DNA from: Phytophthora quininea
Taxonomy: Eukaryota > Oomycota > Peronosporomycetes > Peronosporales > Peronosporaceae
Reading direction: 5' to 3'
Assembly: GCA_011947345.1 (NCBI GenBank)
Contig: JAAVTG010000082.1
Span: 42,630 to 106,629, forward strand
DNA: 64,000 nt
In this document: positions 54,690 through 64,000 of the stretch, in pieces
Layout: the number at the start of each line of letters is the position of its first letter
How positions within the stretch are numbered: position 1 is the stretch's first letter
Translations under genes and position numbers: made by a program
The notes under the pieces: generated by a model
Database searches by the model: none
What the model saw: only the letters and a program-made list of their open reading frames with translations
Told to the model about the DNA's origin: nothing

Positions 54690-55675
54690 CCTTTCTTGGC
54701 AACAACCTCTAACCAGCGACGCGGCGTCGACTCAAGCAGCGACTGTAGTAACGCAGGAGGGATGGAATCCCATGCTTCGAAGAGTGCATCCTTCAGATCA
54801 CACACCTGTCAAACCGCTTACCGTTTCGGTAAACCCGCTGGCTCGTTATTGACCATAAGTTTTCAATAGGGTTTAAGTCTGGCGACTTCAAAGGCCAGTC
54901 AAGCACCTTAACTTCCTGGTCCGAAAAAAGTCCTTGGTGCAGGCTGAGGTATGTATCTTTCATTGTCTTGTTGGAAGATAAAGTCTAGACCGTAGTTTGC
55001 ATGTGCGTAGGGAAGCAGGAACTCGGACAACGTGTTCGCGTAGTCGTCCGAGTTTTGCTTCCCTTTCAAAACCACAAGCTGGAACTTTCCTCGCCCACTA
55101 AATGCAGCCCAAACCATCACTGATCCTCCCCTGTTTGCCTTCGTTTTGTCCTTCGGGGAGGACACCGCAAGTCCCTCCAATATTGCTAAGCCGTCGGGCT
55201 ATCGAGGTTCCACTTCTTCTCATCGGAAAAGATAATGGAATCTCAATAGGACCCGGCGTCTTTCAGCAACAGCTTCTCCGTTGACCACGCCGTGCGAGCG
55301 GCTATTTCCTCAGGATTGAGCGAAAGTGTGTTGACCATTTTCGTGAAGACCAGACGCGCTGGATGGTCCTCACGTGTACGTCAAGTTGCAACTTGGCCTT
55401 CAACTGCGCCGCCGAGTGCTCGCCGCGGGACGCTGTGCGCACAAGACGCCTGATCTCTCGGTCCGTTAGCGCTGGTGGCGCTCCACATTGTTTGGGAGCA
55501 TCGCGTTCTTGTGTGCCTTGGGCGGAGGCTTGGGAACCAGTGCACGGCAGATGGTGTCGGGGCTGCGGCCGAGGCTACGCGCGATGGCGCGCTTGGACAC
55601 TCCAGCCTCGAACAGGCCATAAATTTCCCCCTCTCTCGCTCCGTTAAGGGGGTTTCTTGGTCTTCGGCATATTCT
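54690..55675 (-). pseudogene. Tc1-like transposase, broken
   Basis: Read on minus, an N-terminal piece near 55,675 gives LTERERGK and helix-turn-helix-like sequence in shifting frames. The 90-codon frame 55,180-54,908 has GGSVMVWAAFSGRGKFQLV (first half of the DDE domain) and FIFQQDNE (second catalytic Asp). Another frame near 54,860 reads LNPIENLWS-like sequence in Tc1 fashion. Several stops and frame changes; no intact transposase. Its normal role is cut-and-paste at TA sites. Confidence 0.75.
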
Positions 55676-55751
55676 ATTGTGGGCCCTGCACTGCGCGGTC
55701 CTCCCAACCAGTCACTCACGCACAAGTGCTGTGACCACCAATTTCCACCCC

Positions 55752-55982
55752 AAAATACACTTGGTTTTTGTATAGGTTTACTGTCCGATCTGATCTGTCG
55801 TAGTGCTGAAAGTGGAAAGTTGTATGTGAGGTCCCCCACAGAGATCAAATTTGCGCTCGTTAGCGCTACTAGGCTATTTCTTCTGTCTACAACTCGCATA
55901 TATCTAGATAGCATAGGCTAACTCGCCGTATTGACGCCGATACAACACGACAAGCTGGTGTCCGATGTGATCTGTCGCGCAG
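55752..55982 (-). repeat. right terminal inverted repeat of the Tc1-like element
   Basis: 231 bp, reverse copy of the left repeat. It ends 13 bases before the tRNA-Arg gene. Confidence 0.85.
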
Positions 55983-55995
55983 AGAAAAGTAACAG

Positions 55996-56068
55996 GCGCG
56001 GCTGGCGCAATGGATAGCGTATCAGACTTCGAATCTGGGGGTTGCGGGTTCGAGTCCCGCGTCGCGTA
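55996..56068 (+). tRNA. tRNA-Arg (anticodon TCG)
   Basis: 73 nt, no intron. Acceptor GCGCGGC/GTCGCGT with two G-T pairs, D arm TGGCGCAATGGATAGCG, anticodon loop CTTCGAA, T arm GCGGGTTCGAGTCCCGC. Complete. Confidence 0.93.
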
Positions 56069-56073
56069 TGTTA

Positions 56074-56077
56074 TTTT
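56074..56077 (+). terminator. pol III terminator of tRNA-Arg
   Basis: TTTT six bases after the tRNA. Confidence 0.6.
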
Positions 56078-56579
56078 CTAACGTTTCACGCAAAATTCGG
56101 CTTTTGTTTGCGCTTGGGGTCTCAACTTGTGGCTAGACACTATGCGGAGGTTATTACGAAACCTGGGCATTACTACGCACAAAACTTAATTGTACCAGGG
56201 TTCTCGTTCGAGAAAGAATACACCTCAAATCAGAGATGATCTCGTTATGTAAGGCTGTGCCGATAAAATGATCTTGTAAAAGCACACACAGCTGAGTCAT
56301 TTTCTCGCCAGCAATTCTTTGCGTCTCGATTACCTGGGTAAGCGCCTTCTGAGTCGGTGCCTGGGCACAGTTGGCAGTTGGATCCGGGCCAAACGAGATT
56401 TTGGTCGCCCCTGCTACGCCATACGTTATGTTGATGATCTCCGTACAGGCAGTACGACTCGTCATGCACGCCGGTGAGGCGCGCAATTCCTGGCTTTCTT
56501 GTAGAAGATAGACTTCATGACGGCGACCTTTCACCGGACCGTAAACGTTGATCAACAATCCGTCTGGTTCCATGAGTGC

Positions 56580-57124
56580 ATGATTGCGTTGTTGGCCGTT
56601 GTAGCACTGTCGCTGGCCACGGACTGTGAGAGCGATACCGCGCACGGTACCGTCGATGAACCCGATGCATCGTTTGATAGGATTGCCTCAGCTGCCGCAT
56701 ATGATCCACACCTTGATGAGCTCAAAATGCCGCACTCGAGCGAAAGCAGCTTCCCGCACTTAGCGTAGATAAGATCTACCATGAACCGAAAGATGTGGCA
56801 TAAAGTAGTAGGCGATCTGCCGAAAGTAACAACAAGATCGCCGTATCACCGAAGGTGTGCTAGTCGGCGCAATAGCACACACAGTCCTTCTACCCCACCA
56901 ACGTGAAGTCGACTTGGTAGCTTGTAGTCTTCATCAGGTTGTAGAGCTTTGTGCAGACGAACGATGTCGGTACGCCAGAACCGAAAGTTGAACCGTCGCC
57001 AGGTGTGTTGAAATTAAAGTTCCCCATTCAGTGCGAGAACGAGTCTTGGGACAGGTGGGCGGGCGATCAATACAATGGCGTTCTCGATGAGGACAAGACC
57101 AAGTACGGTGGCTGTGAGCACTAA
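56580..57124 (+). pseudogene. possible secreted-protein relic, unknown family
   Basis: ATG at 56,580 opens a 62-codon frame beginning MIALLAVVALSLATDC, a convincing short signal-peptide-like start, and stopping at 56,766-56,768. About 190 bp later another frame reads KFPIQCENESWDRWAGD and KYGGCEH and stops at 57,122-57,124. The second piece has the Cys/Trp/Asp composition of a small secreted protein. I cannot name a family or show that the pieces belong together. A 163-codon minus frame (56,645-56,154) overlaps the start and is equally unassigned. Confidence 0.3.
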
Positions 57125-57506
57125 GCTCTCCTCGACCATCTTGACTGGCTCACGTTGTCCGTGAATGTTGTATACCCGAGTATAGACAAAAGCACACGTT
57201 CACTCTTACTAAATTGTGTCTGACTAACTATCGTGTGCTGCAGCGTGATAGGATTGTGAGATCACCGTCCGTGCTACAACTCACACACATTCGTAAAGCT
57301 AAACCACTCTGTTGTTTTCATTTGCATCTTCATAGCCATCGATGATCTGACGCTATGAACCACATTTCATTAATCAATTTGATAGACTATCAGCACACCT
57401 GTAAGACGCTTTTATTCCTTAGGCATGTAAAACCATGGCATAACCGATGGTACTACGGTAACTACGTTTAAAATGGCTGAAGGTAGTTATTGTACGCCAT
57501 GCCTGG
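57125..57506. other. spacer before the tRNA-Tyr array
   Basis: No gene or repeat recognised. Similarity to the array spacer starts at about 57,507. Confidence 0.5.
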
Positions 57507-58133
57507 CGCTACACTTCTTATTTCGCGCCATGGCGTTGCTGGACCCTCTCCAGTGTGCAGTGTGTATGAGAGCCCGCTCTGCTCTGTCCCAGCCGTGCTG
57601 GTGAGGGCCAGGCGATTAAGACCGAGTCGCCTTCGAGCAGCTTCAAGGCCTCCGCTTTACGCTTTACTTGATAGTCCAGCGCATGGTACCCGCTGCCTCG
57701 ACGTTGCTCGAACCGCCGGGTACGCTGCGCATTCGTGGGGACCGTCGATGGCGACAATGGCGTAGCTACGCATCGGAACAGCTTCGTTGAACGGTGCAAG
57801 GTGGTGGTCTTCAACGCAGGCAGTCGGACTTTCATATCGCGGCGAGTCTGAAGCGCGTTCCGACTACGTGTTCCCATACTGCGCCGCGTGGTAGCCGAGA
57901 CGTTGGCACGCATCGAAAGCGTCGTATCGTGCGGACAGCAGCGCTACACTGGTCCGTATATAGCGATGGCTGTTTCGAGCGTGTCCGTCGTTGTGCGCAT
58001 GTACGGCACTCGGGCGACTTGGGGGCGGTGCGAGGGCGCGTGAGGAGTGTGTATAGCGGGTTTGGGCGGTGTGCGTTGGGCGGGGCGGCGCTGCAAGCTT
58101 GTGTTTTCTGGAGGGGCAGTTGTCGAATTAGGA

Positions 58134-58237
58134 CCGAGTGTAGCTCAGTTGGTAGAGCGATTGACTGTAGTGTTCTATACTGTGTCTCAGTATACTCGGA
58201 AATCAATTGGTCGCTGGTTCGATTCCGGCCACTCGGA
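58134..58237 (+). tRNA. tRNA-Tyr (anticodon GTA) with intron, array copy 1
   Basis: 104 nt: 73-nt tRNA plus a 31-nt intron (58,171-58,201) after position 37. Acceptor CCGAGTG/CACTCGG, D arm GCTCAGTTGGTAGAGC, anticodon stem ATTGA/TCAAT, loop CTGTAG...A, T arm GCTGGTTCGATTCCGGC. The intron holds a 7-bp hairpin, TATACTG/CAGTATA. An intron at this site is the rule for eukaryotic tRNA-Tyr. Confidence 0.96.
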
Positions 58238-58241
58238 TTTT
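58238..58241 (+). terminator. pol III terminator of tRNA-Tyr copy 1
   Basis: TTTT directly after the tRNA, followed by ATCTTT. The same in all copies. Confidence 0.8.
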
Positions 58242-58917
58242 ATCTTTGCCTCGCGTTTGCTGTCATGCCCGCGTTTGCTGCCGTGCCCCGCGCTACGCTT
58301 CTTATTTCGCGCCATGGCGTTGCTGGACCCTCTCCATGTGCAGTGTGTATGAGAGCCCGCTCTGCTCTGTCCCAGCCGTGCTGGTGAGGGCCAGGCGATT
58401 AAGACCGAGTCGCCTTCGAGCAGCTTCAAGGCCTCCGCTTTACGCTTTACTTGATAGTCCAGCGCATGGTACCCGCTGCCTCGACGTTGCTCGAACCGCC
58501 GGGTACGCTGCGCATTCGTGGGGACCGTCGATGGCGACAATGGCGTAGCTACGCATCGGAACAGCTTCGTTGAACGGTGCAAGGTGGTGGTCTTCAACGC
58601 AGGCAGTCGGACTTTCATATCGCGGCGAGTCTGAAGCGCGTTCCGACTACGTGTTCCCATACTGCGCCGCGTGGTAGCCGAGACGTTGGCACGCATCGAA
58701 AGCGTCGTATCGTGCGGACAGCAGCGCTACACTGGTCCGTATATAGCGATGGCTGTTTCGAGCGTGTCCGTCGTTGTGCGCATGTACGGCACTCGGGCGA
58801 CTTGGGGGCGGTGCGAGGGCGCGTGAGGAGTGTGTATAGCGGGTTTGGGCGGTGTGCGTTGGGCGTGGGCGGCGCTGCAAGCTTGTGTTTTCTGGAGGGG
58901 CAGTTGTCGAATTAGGA

Positions 58918-59021
58918 CCGAGTGTAGCTCAGTTGGTAGAGCGATTGACTGTAGTGTTCTATACTGTGTCTCAGTATACTCGGAAATCAATTGGTCGCTG
59001 GTTCGATTCCGGCCACTCGGA
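58918..59021 (+). tRNA. tRNA-Tyr (GTA) with intron, array copy 2
   Basis: Identical to copy 1, 104 nt including the intron. Confidence 0.96.
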
Positions 59022-59702
59022 TTTTATCTTTGCCTCGCGTTTGCTGTCATGCCCGCGTTTGCTGCCGTGCCCCGCGCTACGCTTCTTATTTCGCGCCATG
59101 GCGTTGCTGGACCCTCTCCAGTGTGCAGTGTGTATGAGAGCCCGCTCTGCTCTGTCCCAGCCGTGCTGGTGAGGGCCAGGCGATTAAGACCGAGTCGCCT
59201 TCGAGCAGCTTCAAGGCCTCCGCTTTACGCTTTACTTGATAGTCCAGCGCATGGTACCCGCTGCCTCGACGTTGCTCGAACCGCCGGGTACGCTGCGCAT
59301 TCGTGGGGACCGTCGATGGCGACAATGGCGTAGCTACGCATCGGAACAGCTTCGTTGAACGGTGCAAGGTGGTGGTCTTCAACGCAGGCAGTCGGACTTT
59401 CATATCGCGGCGAGTCTGAAGCGCGTTCCGACTACGTGTTCCCATACTGCGCCGCGTGGTAGCCGAGACGTTGGCACGCATCGAAAGCGTCGTATCGTGC
59501 GGACAGCAGCGCTACACTGGTCCGTATATAGCGATGGCTGTTTCGAGCGTGGCCGTCGTTGTGCGCATGTACGGCACTCGGGCGACTTGGGGGCGGTGCG
59601 AGGGCGCGTGAGGAGTGTGTATAGCGGGTTTGGGCGGTGTGCGTTGGGCGTGGGCGGCGCTGCAAGCTTGTGTTTTCTGGAGGGGCAGTTGTCGAATTAG
59701 GA

Positions 59703-59806
59703 CCGAGTGTAGCTCAGTTGGTAGAGCGATTGACTGTAGTGTTCTATACTGTGTCTCAGTATACTCGGAAATCAATTGGTCGCTGGTTCGATTCCGGCCA
59801 CTCGGA
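59703..59806 (+). tRNA. tRNA-Tyr (GTA) with intron, array copy 3
   Basis: Identical to copy 1, 104 nt including the intron. Confidence 0.96.
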
Positions 59807-60484
59807 TTTTATCTTTGCCTCGCGTTTGCTGTCATGCCCGCGTTTGCTGCCGTGCCCCGCGCTACGCTTCTTATTTCGCGCCATGGCGTTGCTGGACCCT
59901 CTCCAGTGTGCAGTGTGTATGAGAGCCCGCTCTGCTCTGTCCCAGCCGTGCTGGTGAGGGCCAGGCGATTAAGACCGAGTCGCCTTCGAGCAGCTTCAAG
60001 GCCTCCGCTTTACGCTTTACTTGATAGTCCAGCGCATGGTACCCGCTGCCTCGACGTTGCTCGAACCGCCGGGTACGCTGCGCATTCGTGGGGACCGTCG
60101 ATGGCGACAATGGCGTAGCTACGCATCGGAACAGCTTCGTTGAACGGTGCAAGGTGGTGGTCTTCAACGCAGGCAGTCGGACTTTCATATCGCGGCGAGT
60201 CTGAAGCGCGTTCCGACTACGTGTTCCCATACTGCGCCGCGTGGTAGCCGAGACGTTGGCACGCATCGAAAGCGTCGTATCGTGCGGACAGCAGCGCTAC
60301 ACTGGTCCGTATATAGCGATGGCTGTTTCGAGCGTGGCCGTCGTTGTGCGCATGTACGGCACTCGGGCGACTTGGGGGCGGTGCGAGGCGCGTGAGGAGT
60401 GTGTATAGCGGGTTTGGGCGGTGTGCGTTGGGCGGGCGGCGCTGCAAGCTTGTGTTTTCTGGAGGGGCAGTTGTCGAATTAGGA

Positions 60485-60588
60485 CCGAGTGTAGCTCAGT
60501 TGGTAGAGCGATTGACTGTAGTGTTCTATACTGTGTCTCAGTATACTCGGAAATCAATTGGTCGCTGGTTCGATTCCGGCCACTCGGA
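60485..60588 (+). tRNA. tRNA-Tyr (GTA) with intron, array copy 4
   Basis: Identical to copy 1. The spacer before it has lost a G in GAGGCGCG and two bases near 60,432. Confidence 0.96.
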
Positions 60589-61267
60589 TTTTATCTTTGC
60601 CTCGCGTTTGCTGTCATGCCCGCGTTTGCTGCCGTGCCCCGCGCTACGCTTCTTATTTCGCGCCATGGCGTTGCTGGACCCTCTCCAGTGTGCAGTGTGT
60701 ATGAGAGCCCGCTCTGCTCTGTCCCAGCCGTGCTGGTGAGGGCCAGGCGATTAAGACCGAGTCGCCTTCGAGCAGCTTCAAGGCCTCCGCTTTACGCTTT
60801 ACTTGATAGTCCAGCGCATGGTACCCGCTGCCTCGACGTTGCTCGAACCGCCGGGTACGCTGCGCATTCGTGGGGACCGTCGATGGCGACAATGGCGTAG
60901 CTACGCATCGGAACAGCTTCGTTGAACGGTGCAAGGTGGTGGTCTTCAACGCAGGCAGTCGGACTTTCATATCGCGGCGAGTCTGAAGCGCGTTCCGACT
61001 ACGTGTTCCCATACTGCGCCGCGTGGTAGCCGAGACGTTGGCACGCATCGAAAGCGTCGTATCGTGCGGACAGCAGCGCTACACTGGTCCGTATATAGCG
61101 ATGGCTGTTTCGAGCGTGGCCGTCGTTGTGCGCATGTACGGCACTCGGGCGACTTGGGGGCGGTGCGAGGGCGCGTGAGGAGTGTGTATAGCGGGTTTGG
61201 GCGGTGTGCGTTGGGCGGGCGGCGCTGCAAGCTTGTGTTTTCTGGAGGGGCAGTTGTCGAATTAGGA

Positions 61268-61371
61268 CCGAGTGTAGCTCAGTTGGTAGAGCGATTGACT
61301 GTAGTGTTCTATACTGTGTCTCAGTATACTCGGAAATCAATTGGTCGCTGGTTCGATTCCGGCCACTCGGA
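61268..61371 (+). tRNA. tRNA-Tyr (GTA) with intron, array copy 5
   Basis: Identical to copy 1, 104 nt including the intron. Confidence 0.96.
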
Positions 61372-62052
61372 TTTTATCTTTGCCTCGCGTTTGCTGTCAT
61401 GCCCGCGTTTGCTGCCGTGCCCCGCGCTACGCTTCTTATTTCGCGCCATGGCGTTGCTGGACCCTCTCCAGTGTGCAGTGTGTATGAGAGCCCGCTCTGC
61501 TCTGTCCCAGCCGTGCTGGTGAGGGCCAGGCGATTAAGACCGAGTCGCCTTCGAGCAGCTTCAAGGCCTCCGCTTTACGCTTTACTTGATAGTCCAGCGC
61601 ATGGTACCCGCTGCCTCGACGTTGCTCGAACCGCCGGGTACGCTGCGCATTCGTGGGGACCGTCGATGGCGACAATGGCGTAGCTACGCATCGGAACAGC
61701 TTCGTTGAACGGTGCAAGGTGGTGGTCTTCAACGCAGGCAGTCGGACTTTCATATCGCGGCGAGTCTGAAGCGCGTTCCGACTACGTGTTCCCATACTGC
61801 GCCGCGTGGTAGCCGAGACGTTGGCACGCATCGAAAGCGTCGTATCGTGCGGACAGCAGCGCTACACTGGTCCGTATATAGCGATGGCTGTTTCGAGCGT
61901 GGCCGTCGTTGTGCGCATGTACGGCACTCGGGCGACTTGGGGGCGGTGCGAGGGCGCGTGAGGAGTGTGTATAGCGGGTTTGGGCGGTGTGCGTTGGGCG
62001 TGGGCGGCGCTGCAAGCTTGTGTTTTCTGGAGGGGCAGTTGTCGAATTAGGA

Positions 62053-62156
62053 CCGAGTGTAGCTCAGTTGGTAGAGCGATTGACTGTAGTGTTCTATACT
62101 GTGTCTCAGTATACTCGGAAATCAATTGGTCGCTGGTTCGATTCCGGCCACTCGGA
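62053..62156 (+). tRNA. tRNA-Tyr (GTA) with intron, array copy 6
   Basis: Identical to copy 1, 104 nt including the intron. Confidence 0.96.
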
Positions 62157-62837
62157 TTTTATCTTTGCCTCGCGTTTGCTGTCATGCCCGCGTTTGCTGC
62201 CGTGCCCCGCGCTACGCTTCTTATTTCGCGCCATGGCGTTGCTGGACCCTCTCCAGTGTGCAGTGTGTATGAGAGCCCGCTCTGCTCTGTCCCAGCCGTG
62301 CTGGTGAGGGCCAGGCGATTAAGACCGAGTCGCCTTCGAGCAGCTTCAAGGCCTCCGCTTTACGCTTTACTTGATAGTCCAGCGCATGGTACCCGCTGCC
62401 TCGACGTTGCTCGAACCGCCGGGTACGCTGCGCATTCGTGGGGACCGTCGATGGCGACAATGGCGTAGCTACGCATCGGAACAGCTTCGTTGAACGGTGC
62501 AAGGTGGTGGTCTTCAACGCAGGCAGTCGGACTTTCATATCGCGGCGAGTCTGAAGCGCGTTCCGACTACGTGTTCCCATACTGCGCCGCGTGGTAGCCG
62601 AGACGTTGGCACGCATCGAAAGCGTCGTATCGTGCGGACAGCAGCGCTACACTGGTCCGTATATAGCGATGGCTGTTTCGAGCGTGGCCGTCGTTGTGCG
62701 CATGTACGGCACTCGGGCGACTTGGGGGCGGTGCGAGGGCGCGTGAGGAGTGTGTATAGCGGGTTTGGGCGGTGTGCGTTGGGCGTGGGCGGCGCTGCAA
62801 GCTTGTGTTTTCTGGAGGGGCAGTTGTCGAATTAGGA

Positions 62838-62941
62838 CCGAGTGTAGCTCAGTTGGTAGAGCGATTGACTGTAGTGTTCTATACTGTGTCTCAGTATACT
62901 CGGAAATCAATTGGTCGCTGGTTCGATTCCGGCCACTCGGA
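62838..62941 (+). tRNA. tRNA-Tyr (GTA) with intron, array copy 7
   Basis: Identical to copy 1, 104 nt including the intron. Confidence 0.96.
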
Positions 62942-63621
62942 TTTTATCTTTGCCTCGCGTTTGCTGTCATGCCCGCGTTTGCTGCCGTGCCCCGCGCTAC
63001 GCTTCTTATTTCGCGCCATGGCGTTGCTGGACCCTCTCCAGTGTGCAGTGTGTATGAGAGCCCGCTCTGCTCTGTCCCAGCCGTGCTGGTGAGGGCCAGG
63101 CGATTAAGACCGAGTCGCCTTCGAGCAGCTTCAAGGCCTCCGCTTTACGCTTTACTTGATAGTCCAGCGCATGGTACCCGCTGCCTCGACGTTGCTCGAA
63201 CCGCCGGGTACGCTGCGCATTCGTGGGGACCGTCGATGGCGACAATGGCGTAGCTACGCATCGGAACAGCTTCGTTGAACGGTGCAGGTGGTGGTCTTCA
63301 ACGCAGGCAGTCGGACTTTCATATCGCGGCGAGTCTGAAGCGCGTTCCGACTACGTGTTCCCATACTGCGCCGCGTGGTAGCCGAGACGTTGGCACGCAT
63401 CGAAAGCGTCGCATCGTGCGGACAGCAGCGCTACACTGGTCCGTATATAGCGATGGCTGTTTCGAGCGTGGCCGTCGTTGTGCGCATGTACGGCACTCGG
63501 GCGACTTGGGGGCGGTGCGAGGGCGCGTGAGGAGTGTGTATAGCGGGTTTGGGCGGTGTGCGTTGGGCGTGGGCGGCGCTGCAAGCTTGTGTTTTCTGGA
63601 GGGGCAGTTGTCGAATTAGGA

Positions 63622-63724
63622 CCGAGTGTAGCTCAGTTGGTAGAGCGATTGACTGTAGTGTTCTATACTGTGTCTCAGTATACTCGAAATCAATTGGTCG
63701 CTGGTTCGATTCCGGCCACTCGGA
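63622..63724 (+). tRNA. tRNA-Tyr (GTA) with 30-nt intron, array copy 8
   Basis: 103 nt. The mature part is identical to copy 1. One G is missing near the intron 3' end (CTCGAAA instead of CTCGGAAA), which may be a real change or a consensus error. Confidence 0.93.
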
Positions 63725-64000
63725 TTTTATCTTTGCCTCGCGTTTGCTGTCATGCCCGCGTTTGCTGCCGTGCCCCGCGCTACGCTTCTTATTTCGCGCC
63801 ATGGCGTTGCTGGACCCTCTCCAGTGTGCAGTGTGTATGAGAGCCCGCTCTGCTCTGTCCCAGCCGTGCTGGTGAGGGCCAGGCGATTAAGACCGAGTCG
63901 CCTTCGAGCAGCTTCAAGGCCTCCGCTTTACGCTTTACTTGATAGTCCAGCGCATGGTACCCGCTGCCTCGACGTTGCTCGAACCGCCGGGTACGCTGCG

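Larger units (their letters stand above)
54437..55982 (-). mobile_element. Tc1/mariner-type transposon with 231-bp terminal inverted repeats
   Basis: 1,546 bp. The left repeat 54,437-54,667 and the right repeat 55,752-55,982 are reverse copies with a few mismatches, both beginning CTGCGCGACAGATCACATCG. Inside lies a minus-strand Tc1-like transposase, broken. A TA lies just outside the left end, but the right flank lacks an immediate TA, so the duplication is not clean. Long inverted repeats of 200-250 bp are common in Tc1-like elements. Confidence 0.85.
57507..64000 (+). repeat. tandem array of about 783-bp repeats, each with one tRNA-Tyr gene
   Basis: Starts of successive tRNAs are 784, 785, 782, 783, 785, 785 and 784 bp apart. 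Spacers are near-identical, differing by single bases and short G/C indels (for example GGGCGTGGGC against GGGCGGGC). The first spacer (57,507-58,133) has no tRNA before it. The last is cut by the window end, so the array is longer than seen. Each spacer has a 131-codon minus frame and a TATATA motif about 180 bp before the tRNA. Confidence 0.95.

Noticed and set aside
56154..56645. 163-codon minus frame
   Set aside because: No recognised family, no clear ATG context, and it overlaps the plus-strand signal-peptide-like start; left unassigned.
57507..58133. tRNA-Tyr repeat spacer checked for 5S rRNA or snRNA
   Set aside because: No 5S internal control region or snRNA motif was recognised; only the tRNA gene can be supported.

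Overview
The window looks like nuclear DNA of an oomycete, most likely a Phytophthora-like plant pathogen. Supporting signs are copies of a necrosis-inducing (NPP1/NLP) protein gene, a stramenopile-style MLO-like protein, a eukaryotic histone H4, intron-containing tRNA-Tyr genes and dense eukaryotic transposons (Helitron, Tc1/mariner, pogo, PIF/Harbinger, hAT, Ty1/copia). Genes are sparse; most of the sequence is transposon of several ages.

Layout. 1-600: end of a decayed hAT transposase. 1.4-6.7 kb: an old, broken Helitron (plus strand). 6.7-7.5 kb: broken gene with a 2OG/cupin-like fragment. 8.7-9.9 kb: pogo-like and PIF/Harbinger-like transposase remnants. 11.3-12.3 kb: decayed coding-like DNA. 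12.36-12.67 kb: an intact, very divergent histone H4 reading frame. 13.26-13.65 kb: unidentified broken gene. 15.9-19.3 kb: decayed Ty1/copia element (minus strand). 21.4-22.6 kb: degenerate short repeats. 23.0-32.7 kb: a large inverted repeat with 2.3-kb arms, each carrying a broken NLP gene, around a 7-helix MLO-like gene with a C-terminal EF-hand.

32,913-53,954 is the most striking structure: a 21-kb head-to-tail array of six Helitrons, all on the minus strand, sitting as one block at a single A/T target. Two units are about 6.45 kb and encode the Rep-helicase. Four are about 2.0-2.05 kb, lack most of Rep-helicase and carry a cysteine-rich zinc-ribbon-like gene not seen in the long units. 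The order is long-short-short, long-short-short. The block ends about 40 bp from a tRNA-Gly gene. A Tc1-like element with 231-bp inverted repeats follows and ends 13 bp before a tRNA-Arg gene.

57.5 kb to the window end is a tandem array of about 783-bp repeats, each with one tRNA-Tyr(GUA) gene containing a 31-nt intron; eight tRNA genes are complete here and the array runs off the end.

Nearly all reading-frame breaks in the younger genes (both long Helitrons and the MLO-like gene) are one-base losses in homopolymer runs, so some apparent pseudogenes may be consensus errors of the assembly rather than biological decay. I had no search tool: family names come from motifs read by eye.
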